Assembly (NCBI GenBank): GCA_023055505.1
Contig: JALIRH010000002.1
Span: 4,334,001 to 4,398,000 of the forward strand
Source: Callipepla californica brunnescens
Taxonomy: Eukaryota > Chordata > Aves > Galliformes > Odontophoridae
Reading direction: 5' to 3'
DNA length: 64,000 nt
Of this stretch, positions 13,301 through 28,300 are shown piece by piece (position 1 is the stretch's first letter; every line of letters starts with the position of its first letter). Position numbers and translations under genes: made by a program. Below the pieces are notes generated by a model. It saw only the letters and a list, made by a program, of their open reading frames with translations, was not told the DNA's origin and did no database searches.

Positions 13301-16300
13301 CAACACTCATGAAACATTAAAAAGTGTATATCTGAATGATTGGGATGATTTTTTCAAGTACACTGTTGGAATATACACGCAAAATGCGGATCACTCCACC
13401 AGCTGGTTTTGAACATTCAGTCTACACAGTACGCAGACCCCTGCCAGGTCTGGGCAGTCTGTAAGATTTACTCCTTTTCCTTGCCTTCCTTTTGCTCTTC
13501 TTTCCTATCTCTGTGCTTCAGGGACTCACCTGTTTAAAGAAATGAGATGTAAATTGGAATCTCTGCTAGTATTTTGATTGCTGTCTTTATTTGCAGGGCC
13601 CTGTTGGACCCCCAGGAGACAAAGGATCATTGGTATAGTATGTCTTTCTAACTACACCCAGACTTTACGGGGACTGGGCAAACAAATTAATTTTGTTACT
13701 ATCAGTGATTTCATAGATGCATGACTAATTTTTTGCTTCTCTGTTTTTTCCTAAATATCATAGGGTCATATATTGGCTGGTTAGATTAACGAGACTTAAG
13801 ATGTGCTCTAGTGTTACGTGTTTGCTGTAGTGGGTTATGAGAAAAAGAGTAATCCAGACTCTTGTTCTAGTGACAACTTTTCCTCACCCCTCATAGACCC
13901 ACAGGTGGAAAGAAAAAGTATGTCAAGACACACAATTCAAGGCATGTCGTCATGCCTTATAACCAAAGCCTCAAATATATAAGCATTTTTTAAGCATTTT
14001 TTCTGCTTAAGGCTTACAAAAAGCCCTGCATTTAAGTGTGTTTTTCCTTAATGGTTTACAAGGATGCGGTCTGTAGGTGTGAAGAAAATAGCTGTTTATT
14101 GTGGTTCCCCTGGATGCTGTCATGCATTTCCAGTGATATAACTCAATCATGGTGTCTACTAGTTTGACATTGAGGAGTTAAATATTCTTTTCTCCTCCAC
14201 AGTCCCATAATCGGTTATACTTTCTCCCTGTTCATAATCTTGCCTTCTTATGAAGAGTCATTATTACCTTTCCAGTTGAGTTGACTGTAGAGTTCCAGTT
14301 ACAGTTCATGGAGGCACAGAATCAACTGTGATAGTTCAGTATGGATTTTTTTTTCCCCCCCAATCTTTTTTTGAAGTTGTTTAACTATTAGCATTGTGGG
14401 ATGTTTGTTTGTTTTCAAGTAATTATTGAGGTTTTTTTTTCTCTTCAGCTAAGGATAATCTAGCAAGTACCACTCACGTTACTGGGTTTGTCTGTTCTTT
14501 TTCTCTCCCCGCCAGGGTCCTCGTGGTGTACCTGGTATCCCTGGACCACAGGGGCCTCCTGGTCAGGATGTAAGTAAAACAAAAGTGTAAGTGCTCACAA
14601 AATTTGCTGATGCTTAAGTCTAAATTCCCTAAAAATGGTGTGCATGTACAGCTGTAGTTGTTGAGTGTTACTAAGATGGTCCAATGGAAATTATCCATAA
14701 AAGTTGAGCACTTATATTTCAGAATTTCAGGGAAAATGATATTTAGACCATACAGTAACCTTTAAAGGGAAATGGTGTACAAGTTACATGGCAACATACC
14801 CTGGGGAACGATCCTAGAGTAGAAAAGGATGATAGTTAAGCTCTTTGGGAAATTCTTAGAAGCCTCTAAGAGAAACAGCCTGTAATATTTCTATAAAAGT
14901 AGGGCCATCACCATTAAAAAGCTTTTTATGCATTCATTTTGCTGCTGCTGCCGCCCTTGAGAGATGTCACTTTAACCTCCTCTCTGCATTTTCCTCACTC
15001 AACGCTCTGCAAAGAAGTCATGGAGCTAAGGGATAGAGAGAAGCATAGCAGACTCCCAGCTTGATAGCTGAACCTTCTCACTGCCCAGTTTTGTTGTAGT
15101 GTTGAATCAGAAAGGGAATTTTTTTTTTTTCCCCTCTGCTGGTAAGCCAGCTCTGTGGCATGGAAACCTGCCTTGAAGGAAAGTCAGCAAGGGGTCTATG
15201 AAGATTTTGAGAGATGTAATCTTTGCATTTGTGCCTGTTGGGGAGCACTGTGGGAAAGGGGCAGTGACCTCCTGTAACTCTCCTCCTCAGCACACTTTCA
15301 TATGCTGTCTTACCTGAAACACGTCCCAGTTTTCCTGAAGGACATACAAGCAATTGTTAGTCCTCATGCATCTTTATTGCTGTAGGGTGAATACCCCAAA
15401 AGAATAGTAGCCACACAAAATAACGAAGGTGAACAGTATATTTTTTGTATAGCTTATCCAGATGGTATAAAGACAACCAGTAAATAAGAAAAAGCTCACC
15501 TGTCACTGACAGTCAAGGCTCACCTGGAACTCCACAGGAGAGAAATCTCCAGCAAGAGACCCTTCCCCAGTGGTGGTCAGTCCTTAAATGGGATCTGGGA
15601 GAGATGGAGCCAGACTCCACTCTTTCAGGTCACACAGGTGAATTGCCTTCACCTGTGCCCCTGTGGCTGACTCAGTGCTCACCTCAGGTGACCAATCAGT
15701 GGTTCAGGCCATGATTCAACAGTTCCCAAATACTGACATACACCAATTAGCATAATGGGTTTACTTTTCTGTTAACTACATTTCCTTTCCTCTTGAAACA
15801 CTTGGAAAGGAAGGTCTTGTTGTTTTTTTCTTCACCCACTCTGTCATAAATTATTGTGACACTGGTATTCCTCAAAAGCTTATTGTGGCAGAAATGGTCT
15901 CTCAATTTATGTCCCTGAGCAGCCATAGCAAATTTTTGAGTTCTTTAACCAAGAGGCTTTAAACTAGAAATACAGAGCTTTTAAACAGGAGATGAAATAG
16001 ATGAGTTTATTGCAACTGCGTAGCTTTTCTAAGTCTCTTTCTGGCTCTGCTCAGATCAGTGTTGACTGGTCAGCTCTTGGAGAGGCAGCACTGCAGTCTT
16101 TCTTGTTTTCCCAGCAGGAAATCACCAAAGCAAAACCATCCCTTATGGTGCTTAGAAAGCACATCTTCTATTACACAAACTGATTTAATCGCAGTCAGCA
16201 TGCCTTTCAAGAACTATGTATTCTGGTTGATCACCTATTAAGCAATTCTACCTGTGTTTCAGGATGCGTAAATGTAACTACAGAGCACATTCCAACATTT

Positions 16301-19300
16301 CTTGGTATAACAGAAGGGATATTTTGACAAGATTGTGCGCTTCCAGTTTCTTGATCTCCACTTTTATTTATGAGTAGTACGGAGGATTTCTGGTTCTGCG
16401 TTTTGTGCATTTCTGTGTCAGTGTAGCATTCTTGTGTTCTTTGAAGCATGCCCATTTTTGTATTCTCTGGTGTTTACACAGTATGTCATCAGTTAGAAAA
16501 GCTCTGATTTGAATTGCTGATAGGAGCTTGCCACATAATTCCCAAGTTATTCAGTGGTAACAGCTTTAATGACTTGCCTCAATGTCTTATCTTTTGCTGT
16601 GGCCCCTGCAAATGTATTTCTTTTTTTTTTTTTTTTTTTTTTTTTTTCCTGCGACTGAATAATTCTTCTAAATCACATTTACATGTAATAGACTATTCTC
16701 TGTCTTGTCTTTCCAGCTGCAGACTCATCAGATGCCCTTGGAAATGTGTCTGTTATAGGTTGTAACATTCCTTGATACTGTAATATCATATTTAGAGTTG
16801 CATTTTGTGAGGTGAAAGAATAAATACCTCCTTTGCAGTAGTTTTGACCACAGTTATCTCCCAGAGGAACACATCGGTTTTTTGGCATGACTGCATCCTG
16901 GAGGGAGTGGCTGACACATCAGAAGGTTGTGCTGCCTTTTAGGGATCTCACAGACTGGAGAACTTCTATAGAGAGTCCAGCAGAGGGCCACAAAGATGAC
17001 GAGTGGTCTGGAGCATCGCCCTCATGAGAAAAGGCTGAGAGATCTGGAACTGCTCAGCCTGGAGGAGAGAAGACTGAGAGAGAATGTTATCAGTGCTTAT
17101 AAACATATTCTGGGTGGTAGTCAAGTGATCACAAATTGGAGCTCGGGAAGTTCCATCTGAACACGAGGGAAAACTTTGTTACTTTGAGGGTGACGGAGTA
17201 CTGTAACAGGCTGCCCATACAGGTTGTGGAGTCTCCTAATGTGGAGATATTCAAAATCCACCTGGATGCTTTCCTGTGCAGCATACTGAAGGGAACCTGT
17301 TTTAATGGGGGGTTGAACTGGATGATTTCCAGGGGTTCCTTCCAAATTCTGTGATTCTGTGATCATAAAATCTTTCCAGTGCCCTAAAGCATGTGCCATA
17401 TGTTCAGCAGTAGTACTGCCCTAGGTTACCTTATGAAACCTTGGCAGCTTGATCAAATGCCATGAGTTCTCAGGACAGTATCTTGCTTTATTAAAACTTA
17501 GGTTTTGATAATCCTTGCTTTATTTTTCCATATCATCTTTTACCTATGTTATTTTCTTCTCTCTAAATTTTGTCTTTTTTTTTTTTTTCTGATTAACTGA
17601 AGCCCCAATTCATAAAGCCCAAAAAATGCAAACTTTTTTATATTCCTTTGTTTGTTAGGTTTGTTTTTGTTTTGGGATAGAAACAGGGAAGCCAAGGAAC
17701 AGTTGGAACTGAACTTGGCAGAGAATGCAAAGAATAACAAGAGATTCTGTGGGTGAATTGGTTAGAGAAGAATATACCCCCAAGTAGAGTGTATCCCCTC
17801 TAATAAATGAGAAGGAAGAAGTGGTAAAGCGAACACAGAGAAAGCTGAGATACTCAACAAGTTCTCTGCCTTGGTCTTCACTGTTAATTAGGCTTTCCAC
17901 ATCTCTTGTCCCCCTGAATCTCCAGTTAGAGGTTGGGAGAGCAAAATCCCTCCCACTGTAAGCAGAGAGAAAGTTTGAGACTGCCTGATGAAACTGAAGC
18001 CTTAAGTCTAAGGGCCATATAGCATGCATCTCAGGGTCTTATAGGAACTGGCTGAGGTGGTTGCCAAGTCACTCTCTGTCACATTTGAAAAGTCATGTCT
18101 GTTGGGCAGAGTCCCTGGTGTCTGGAAAAAGGGAAACATCACTCCCAGATCCTCCTCAAAACTATTTTAAGGCAGAAGCAAGGTGAGGGGGTGATCTGAG
18201 ATAGCCAGCATGGCTTCACCAGGGGCAAATTATGCCTGACCACTCTGGTGACCTGCTAGAATGGAGCAGTGGGATCAGATGACAAATAAAGTCCATCTAC
18301 CTGGACTTCTGTAAGGCCTTTGACATGGTCCCACATGACATCCTTATCTGTAAATTGCAGAGATATGGATGTGTTGGGTGTTCTGTTTGATGGATAAGGA
18401 ATTGGCTGCATAACCAGAGCCAGAAAGTTGCATTCAATGGCTCTGTGTCCAGGTGGAGACTGGTGATGAGTGCTGTCCCTCAGAAGTCTGCACTGGGACA
18501 GGTGCTCTTTGATATCTGTATCAACAACCTAGACAGTAGGATCGAGTGCCCCCTCAGGAATTGTGCTGATGATGCTAAGCTGAGTGTTGCAGCTGATACG
18601 GCAGAAGGAAGGGACATCATCTGCAGGGACCTGGACACGCTTGAAAATTGGGCACTTGTGAGGATAATGAGGTTCACAAAGGGGAATGATTTTAAACTAC
18701 AAGAAGGGAGATTTAGATTAGATTTTAGGAGATAAGTTTTTTACTCAGAGGGTGGTGAGGCACTGGAACAAGCTGCCCAGAGAAGCTGTGATTGCCCCAT
18801 CCCTGGAGGTTGGATGAGGCCTTGGGCAGCCTGATCTGGGGGTGGCAACTATGTCCATGGCAGGACACTGGAACTAGGTGAGATTTAAGGTCCCCTCTAA
18901 CTCAAGTCATTCTATGATATTATTCAATAATTTGGATTTCCCTCTAGTTGGATTACTTTTCTCCATAATAGGACTGTTACATGCCTAATTTCATTCCTTC
19001 AATGAAATTACTTCAAATATTAATTTTACTTACTTTTGGGAAAAAAAGAAAAATCCAAGCAAATTTTAAGCTGGCTGTGTTCCTGTATCAACTATTAAAA
19101 AAGCATAGCCTTAAGTAACTTATCCAGAGAAATTGGCCAAATCTTTGTCATGCTCTGAAAGCTGCAGAAAATGATTCTACGCTTTTCTCTGGAAGCCTCC
19201 ATTCTGCTCTGCCTGTCTGCTGGGAGAAAAGTTTCCTTTCAGTAAAACTGCTTAACTTCCTTAAATTAAAATACAATCTGAATGACAAAGCCTCTTGGCT

Positions 19301-22300
19301 TACGGGTAGCACTGAAGGCATCCATTTGATTTAGTGTTTCTGTATTTTGATTATTGATAATTGTAATTAACATAAACATTAAATTAATCATTTTAAAATG
19401 TACTAGTCATTACTGATAACTACATTCCAATTTTACTGGGAAGTTAATCTTCTCATCTATTTATTTTTGAAGTTACAAAAGCTTTGTGTATGCATACATT
19501 ACTACCATTGGATCAGAAAAACAGACTTTTTCTTTCCTAGGGTTGATTTTCCCATGCAGTTTGGTCATTTCCAGTGAGTTTTTTTGTGTTTGCTTTAGAA
19601 TTCATGCACCCCAAGCCAAAGAATACTCATTAACTTTCCTTGTTTCTTGTTATTCCTGGAAATTAGAAAACATCCATGTTAGTGATTTTACATCTAGTTT
19701 TCTATTTTGTAATAGTATTTCCCTACTATAAGCTTTTGATTTTACTCTTGCATGGGACTGGCTTCCATATAAATTTTCTTTCTTTCATTTTGCAACATGT
19801 CATTTAGACAACTTCCATCCACTCCCTCTTTGGGACCATTTGTGTGTGTCAGATTTTGCAGGCCAGTCAAGTGTTCTGGATCCTGTGCATCACATCATGT
19901 GAGCTTTCCAAATATCTACGGTTTGTTTTTTCTTTTTCTGTAGTTTGTGCATCTTCCCACATCACATTCATAGGTTTTTATTTTGTTTGTTTGTTTGTGT
20001 TCATTTGTTTTTTTTAATACCATGCAGATTTTTGTGCAGGCTCCTTCCACTTGTCTTTCTCTTTTCTAGCTTTCTCTTTTTCAATTTGTCCCCTCTTAGC
20101 TTGTCAGGAGCAGTTATGCTCTGTACCTTCTGTCATTTTCAGTCAGCTCAGAGTAATTCACAGCTCGTAGCTTGTTATCTTTTCTAACTCCAGGTCTCTA
20201 TAGCTCAGCAATGTTTTCTTTGTTTTGGACTCAGCCCATTGCCTATTCTGCAATAATACAACATGCTGAAGTGTGGTTGTCCTATATTTCAACTCAGACA
20301 GTCATTCATCAAAGGAGACTCTCTTTTTAGTCTTGTATTTCAACTTCTTGGCTTTTCCTGGGGATGCTGTGGTTTTCACATTCACCAACGATAGCATTTC
20401 TAATTCTAATTTATTTTACATCCTGTTAAAAGACATTACCAACTCCTCATCATACAGCTTTCAAGAAAACAGGTCTATCTCTTTGTCTCAATGCAATCTG
20501 ATGCAATGTAAATATCATAGTCATGTTTAACAGAATTTCAGTTCTAGTTACTTTCTGATCAAGGATAATTCTCATGGCTCAAGTCTTGGCTTTCTGTTGC
20601 AAATGCTGTGTGAGACTTCCTGAACGTGGCCCGTATTTGAATGTAAGATCAGTGTAGTAGGTACGTAGGGAATCCTCTTCCCACTGTGAGAAGTGGTTAA
20701 AGAGAATGCCAAATACGTGAGCTGAAGACTAGCAACAGAAGAAACTTTGGGAACATCCACATAGTTGCTCTGTAGAAACATCAGTCTAATGGTTGAAATT
20801 TTGTCTCCTGTTTCTTCATTTCCCCATAAAGACATGTGTCGATAATTATGAACTGAAAATCTCCTTCACACTTTATCTTCTCTTGAATCTCACCTGTGGA
20901 AGGTTTTGCTTCCTCTAAAAACAAGCTTTTCATCCATGAAATTCAATGCCACTTCAGTTCCACTTATGTCACTTCAGTTCATATTTAATATTCATCGCTT
21001 ACAAAGCCAAGGTAACTGAAGGGTTGTCATTCACTCAGAAGTGTTCAGTATGGACATAGAAAAAGAGCAACCAAATGTTTTTTGTTTTCTCCTGACATGG
21101 AATGCAGAATTTGAATTATGAAAGAGAGATAGTATAGTAGGTTATCACAACTGTGCCTCCATGTACAACCTGTGCACGTAGATCATGAATTCCCCAGGCA
21201 GCCCAGAGACTCAGTTCTCCATGTAAGATTATTTAATGCAAAGATTCAGAACAATGTCATTTGTTTTTTAACAAATTAATGACTTGCTAATAACAGGCAA
21301 GAGATACCCACTAGAGTTCCATTTTCCCAACCATGGCTTCCTGCGTCTTAAATTCTAAGATACTTCTAATTCTTCATTTCCTTATTTTCATCTCATGAAA
21401 TACTTTCCCACCCAAAAAAAGAATAAAAAAATAAAAAGAAAAAAGTTTACTTACTATTTCAGATGCAAGAGCTTGTTTGCAACACTACTGCAAAGAAAGG
21501 CAGTGAATTTTCATTTTACAGGTGTCTTCGGGAATTTAAAGCTTCATCCTTCACACTTCTGCAGTCAAAGTGTTTCCTGGGTCCAGGAGATATGCCAGAG
21601 CAATTTCAGTTGTGTGACTCAGATGAATTTCACTGGGTCATAATGTAGATAAGGAAGATTTAGTAAGGATTGAGAAGAAGTGATTAAGTAAGAGCAAAAA
21701 AACAGAGACACAAATTCTAAAGTTGTGCATAGAGGAGTTGACTGTGTGCCACATGCAAAGAGTGGTGCTCAGCAGACATGTGTGTTAGCCCAAAGCAGTC
21801 AGCAGAGTGTGGGAGCAACCGGAGGGATAGCATATCATAATCTCATCGAATTTTCCTTTTCTTACTTTGTAGGGTTTACCTGGAAATCCAGGGGAAAGAG
21901 GACCTCCTGGAAAGCCAGTATGTAACTTTGCTTCCATGCTGCATCCCCTAGAAGTTTTTGTTCTGCTGTTCTGTTCCCTTCTGTCTCATTTTCCTGCAGT
22001 ACAAGTTGCTTCAAGTATGGTTCAATGTTTTTCTCTGCTGCTCTTCCCAGGGAAAAGATAATAATAATAATAATTAAAAAACAACTAGGAACAATTAAAG
22101 GATTATGATAAAAATACCTGTGATGAATCCGGAACAGTATGAAAATAACTGAATGTTCTGCATGCAAAATAAATAAATAAATAAAAACCCAAAATGTAAA
22201 GGCAGTTTCTTAAAAACAATATGCAGTGCTGTGAGCAAGGACATGACCAAGAATACAAAGAGGTCTCAGATACGATGTTCACTGATAATGTAAGGGAAGA

Positions 22301-25300
22301 GTTATGTTTTCAGCCCAAAATGAAACTCAAACAACGCCAGACATGTTCAGGAAGATTTCTTACATTTATACCTTTTAAAACGGCCTGAATTTTTCACTCC
22401 ACAGGGTACCTCTCCCCTGCTCTCTCCGGAGGATATAAATCTCTTAGTGAAGGTAAGCAGCTTTTGAGGATGGCGGGAGTTTATCTGTATGTTTGTTTCA
22501 AACTAACTAATACCATGTGATAGCAAAGTGTCAGAGCTAGATGTGCAAATGTTGCCTTAAACTACTCCACCAGAGCTTTAAAATTGTTGGTCCCTTTCTG
22601 TCACAGCTGTTGGGACAAACAAGGATGTGCTGGGGGTCAAAACCCAGTGCTCTCCAACAGCCTGCCCTAGCGATATAGATTACAAAGACTTTTGTAATGT
22701 GGTTTAAGTTGTAAAAGCTCTGAGACTTTTTTAATCTCTTTGAGAGGCTTTCATTTCCAGGCAGAAATAACTATTGCCAAGTTGCATTACCTAAAGCAGA
22801 AAATGGAAACCACTTTAATCCAATGGCTGATCTTTCACACGCACCTGCAGCAGTGACTACACTTGGCACTGTGGGTGGACATTTGATTTGCATAGTGCCT
22901 CTAAAAGGGTGCATGTCATTAGCCCCACGTGCACCCATGTTTCAAACATTGTGATCTGTCTACCTACTTTTACTCTCCAGGTAGACAGTTTTCTGGAAAG
23001 TGAATTCATACTTGAGAGGTGTTGCGTGCTAAATCTTTAAAGATTTACATGGGCTGAGTTGAGAGATTTTTTAGAAGGTTTGAGACATGGCAAGAAATCC
23101 TTCCTTATTGATTAAAAGAAACTAAAAAATTACTTTTTTTACTAACCTCATTAACAAAACAAACCTTTTAAGATTGCTGCTTTGAAATTACTTCATTGAA
23201 GGGCTGTTTTTTCTCAAGCAACAAAGTACTTTTTTTTTCCATAGTGTTCACTGTATTGACTTGTTTGGTATTTCTGATCAAGAGAATAGCAACAGACTGT
23301 TTCTTAGGCATGGGGTGTTATTCTGATATTTCTTTTTTCTTTTTTTTTTTTTCTTCTCTTCAATTATATTACAGTTGCACACACACAGCATGTTCTTTAT
23401 GTTTAGTACTTTTTCACTCCCTATCAGGCCCAGCTTTACATACAGCAGCACCTTGAGATCCCAGATACAATTAAGGTTCTGTTTTTCTGGATATCTCTCA
23501 AGCTCTTACATTTTAAGTAGAAAAATATTAATGAAGGAACTGAGGTTTAGAAAGACAGTTTACCCCATGATTTCACAATGGATCATTGACAGAGCTGGGA
23601 GTTGTACTAGACTGACCTGATGTCCCATTTTTTGGGCTATGTTGTCTCTCAGAGCCAGGATTCACTTTACTAATGGAAGTCTGTCTTTGAAGTGAAAATG
23701 TCATACCTTGAGGACAATAGAATTAGAAAGTGCTGAGATGATGCTTCAAAGAATTTTTGAGGGAAGGAGGTTGTAATTCTCATGGTTGAATTTGACCAAG
23801 ACACTTTGATGTTCACCTGGTCTTCATGAACTCCAACAGATGAGTTCACATTAGCCAAGACATCTGTAGCATAGTTTTTTTGCAGAATGTCCTTTCTGGT
23901 GCTGTGCTGAAACAAGGGAGTTTTCCATAGTAGTATGCCCCCTCAGCAGTAACAGATACAGACCAGTTTTCTTCAAGTGCAGAGTTTTCTTCAAGTAGTC
24001 CTGTAGATTCCAAACAAGCTTTTCTTGATAATGTTGTTTTGTGACTATCTGATCTCTTTGTTTCCTCAATTTCATGATCATTAAGATCATGTAAGAGTTA
24101 TCCAATTATGTTAGGAAGCTCCCCTAGGGATCCCGTGCAAGCTCAGCAGCTAACTCTCTCTCCTTAACACTAACCTCACTTCACTGTGTGTCAAAGTAAC
24201 CCAGGTCCTCCCTGCTGTGGGCAAAGTGCAATGGCCTACAGGTTATGCTAGCTCCCCACTGCTGCATTCATGTTCAGTGTCTGCAGGCTCTACTAGATGC
24301 CTTCAGTCTGTTGTTAATTTATTTCTCAATGTTCTCTCCTAGGATGTGTGCACTGAATGCCCTCCTGGCCCACCAGGACTGCCAGGCATCCCAGGTTTCA
24401 AAGGTGACAAAGGTCTCCGAGGACCACCAGGTAGAGATGGCCAGGATGGGAAAATGGTAAGAGAGTTAGGGAAGTGGTCATCCCTAGGATGTGGATTAAC
24501 CATATCCCTTGGATTTGGACTAATCAATTTTTTTCTTCAAATATTTTTACATGGTTGATAAATTTTATTTTTTCAGTTACAGTGTACTCAGTTGTTTATA
24601 GCGGTCTTTGGAGTCAATTGACTAGATTTGAGCTGCTTCAGAGAGCCATAAGGTCTCTTCTGAGCCTCCTTTTCTCCAGTCTAAATAATCCCAGTCCCCT
24701 CAGCTGCTCCTCATAAGACTTGTGCTCTAGACCCCTCACAAGCTTCACTGCCCTTCACTGGACATGCTCCAGAGCCTTGATGTCTTTCTTGTAGTGAACG
24801 GACAAAAACTAACACTCAAGGTGTGGTCTCACCAGATATGAGTATGGCAACCAGATTTCCTGGAGTCCTTTCCCTTTCAGGACAGATTCCCAAGGGACTC
24901 TCCCTACCAGTGTCCCAAATAGTTCAAAGTCTGCATTCCAGAAGTCCAAGGTAGCTCCCCTCCTGACTTCACCAAGAATAGAGAACTCTACCATTTCATG
25001 GTCACTCTGCCCAAGAAAACTCCTGACCTCCACATCTCCCAGCAGTTTTTCTCTGTTTCTGAACAGTAGGTCAAGCAGGGCACCTCCCCTGGTTGGCTCT
25101 TTTAACAGTTGCATCAAGAAGTTATCTCCCACACACTCAAGAAACCTCCTAGAATGCTTCTTCTGTTCCATATTATATTTCCATTGTATGTAAGGGAAGT
25201 TGAAGTCCCCCATGGGAACAAGGGCTGGTGATGACAGAACTTCTGCCAGCTGCTTGTCTGTCTGTAGGCAGTCTGTAACAGACTCTCCACCAGGATGTGA

Positions 25301-28300
25301 GCCCTGTTGACCTTCCCCCTAATCCTTCCCACAGAAACTCAACCTTATCATTACAAACCACAAGCTCAATAAATCAAAACAGTCCCTGACATAAAGAGCC
25401 ATGCCACTGCCCCTGCTTTCTTGCGTTTTCCTTCTGAAGAGCTTGTAGCCATTCATTGCAGCATTCTGGTTGTGGAATTGATCCCACCATGTTTCAGTAA
25501 TGACAACCAAGTCGTAGTTTAACTGCAGCACAATGGCCTCCAGCTCCTCCTCTTTGTTGTCCATGCTGTGTGCATTGGTAGTAGATGCACTTCAGGTGAA
25601 CCATCTGCCTCACTCTCAATCCCATCATCATTCCCCTAGACTCATCTTTAGTGAACCTTATTTTATTCCACTTCCCTTTCACACCTAATTTAAAACTGTC
25701 TCAACATTGCTGATTGAGCCGTGATCCTTATGTGGATTTTCTGCTGGCTACAAGGATGCCTAAGGGAAGTGTAGCAGTTGTTTAAGAGACACAAATTTTG
25801 CAGAGGACTTGAAATAAAGGAAGAAGGTTAAGGGGTTTTAATAAATGACGTGCTGAAATTAATCCCTTAACCTTTTCAGTTATCTGTCAGAACAGAATGA
25901 GAGGAAAAGTGATGTCTCTCTACTATCCAGAGATCCTGTACTATTTCACAGCCTTAGAAAGGCTCATCTGATGTTCCCTGTTTCAGTTTTCCTCCATCAA
26001 TCATGCTAGTAGATCTCTACAGTTCTACTAAGTGGATGTAAATGAGTGAAAAAACGCATGGTGTAACTGAGAATTTGACTGTCCATAGTGAGCTTTGATG
26101 CATTCCATTTGAACTGCAAGGAGGAATTTGGAAGTAGAAAATTAAAACTTTACTGTTCCAGGAAACCAGACACTCCCATAAAAAGCCACACAGAGAATGC
26201 TGTTATTCTAATTAATCGAGATCTTGACCATACTGTACCATATACATTTTGGCATGATGGATTCCAGACTTCTTAAGATAAGAAATTCTCTTTTAATTAA
26301 TTCTTGCTTGGCACTCTGGTTTTGCCTTCCCTTTGAGATGATGTGTTTCCAGCAGTGGCCAAGGCTGATGTATGTATGTAACTACAAAGATTTCCTAAGG
26401 GTTAACTTGTTTGGAAAAGAGCTAACTACAGGGTTACGTGTTGTTGTAGGCTAACCAAGAGGCATACATAATGTGCTGATGAACCTTTCAATGTCATATG
26501 CGAAAAGATCTGTACAGTACAGTAGGTGCTGGAGAACAGATCAATTTGAAATACTGAGCGTGAAGGTGTCCTGGCCACCTTGGTGAGTCCAGCACTGAGG
26601 AGCCAAGGATGACAGGCTCTGCCTTCCTTATCTGTGAGAAACTAGAAATCTCTACCTCTTCTGCGTTGCAGGGAAATGTTGGTCCCAGAGGTCCCGCAGG
26701 CCCACCTGGGTTGGATGGCCAAAAGGTTGGTTGATCTTCAACGTTCTAAGCAAAAATTATCTGTGAATAGTTAGAACACTGGTGACAAAGGATCTTTGTA
26801 GGACCCATCCCTACACGAAGGGGTAGAACTGACCTATTGGGTGGGCCATGCACAGTTGATTCTCTGGAGTGCCAAAGGTACACAAAACTGCACAGCTCTC
26901 TAAATGAACACTGTTCTATTTACGTACAGTCTTCTACCATCCCTCTGTTCACAGAAACAAACAAAACAGAAATAAAACCAAACAAAATGTAACAGGTTTG
27001 ATTCTTGATAAAGAATTTCATTTCGCTGATATTTTGATGAGAAAGATGGAACTGTCAATACAAATCAGGTGAGGAAGAAACTAAAGCTTCAGCAGTAACG
27101 CTCTTCCTGCATTGATCTTCTCCTGTCTATATCCCACATACTGGAATCCCTTTAAATTAAGGGTTAGCTTCCAAATACACTATCTGCAGTAATTCCACAG
27201 ACTATGAGTGCTTCCTAATACACTGTAAGAAGAACAATTTGGTTGAGATGTATCTTTCTGCCTCATGATTCAGGGACGTAGGTCAATATCAAACACAGTG
27301 TCTGAAGGATTCCAATAATATCATATTTTGATATTATTTTTATATTATTATTATATTTATTATTGATGTTATTATTGATATTCCCATGAATAGCTCTGTC
27401 AGCATTCTGCTCACAATTCTAGTGTCTGGTCAGTCAAAACCTTTAAAACTTTCTAATGTGAAATAAAACAAAACAAAACAATGAGAGAGAAGACATGAAG
27501 GCCACAGTTCCCTCCATACTTCCCTGCACCCTGACCTACTGTCTGAAACAACTTGTGCTATTTTAACATCTTTGTATTTGCACTTATTAGTGTAGGACAA
27601 ACTAATACTGATTCATAAATTAATTTTAAATCTTGCAAATTAAAGTGTGCTGACTGGTGAGCAGTAGAGTCTCAAAAGCAAACATTAAGGCTGATCAAAA
27701 TGAGAGTACATTCCAAGATTAAATTTTCAAAGGAATTAGCATCCCATAAAGACAATAACCAGTGGAAAATCCAGGCAGACTGAGACTCTCATATGCTGCT
27801 TTCTTTAACGCTATGCAAAAGTGGAGGTCTGGATAGCAAGACTGAATGGTCTTGAATGATTTGGGTTGGAGGGGACCTCAAAGATCATCTTAATTCCTAC
27901 ACACTACTGTGGGCAATGTGACTGCTTTCCAGATATTTGAGGAGGGTCCTCATGGTGAAAAATCTAGAGAGCTCTGCACTTTTGAAAGTGCAATATGTTG
28001 TCTCTAGCAGTACCAAGCTGGTACAGCTCTCCTTTACCTACTTGTCTCCTAGCTCTCATGTAATGAACCAGAGAATCATTTCAATGGCCTCCAATTCATT
28101 AGTGTCCTCTGTGTCATTCAGGTCATAATTTATATTCCTGTCCTCTTGGTATTTTTGCTGTATGAGATTCATCTTACCTATAAGCAACTGTAAGCACCAA
28201 AAATACAGACATCTACTCTTGAGTTAGTTGATTCTGCTCTGTTGACAAAGACACAAAGAGAGAGGAGGGCACATTCTGGGCATTAATTTTCTGGCTGAAC

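Larger units (their letters stand above)
14570..21872 (+). other. Longest intron, 7.3 kb
   Basis: The largest intron seen. It holds a candidate solo LTR (about 15381-15780), a 27-base T run (16621-16647), and two CR1 fragments between about 16925 and 18920. The remainder is AT-rich, with T-rich stretches around 19930-20100. No further collagen exon was found, and the reading joins cleanly across it. Confidence 0.6.
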
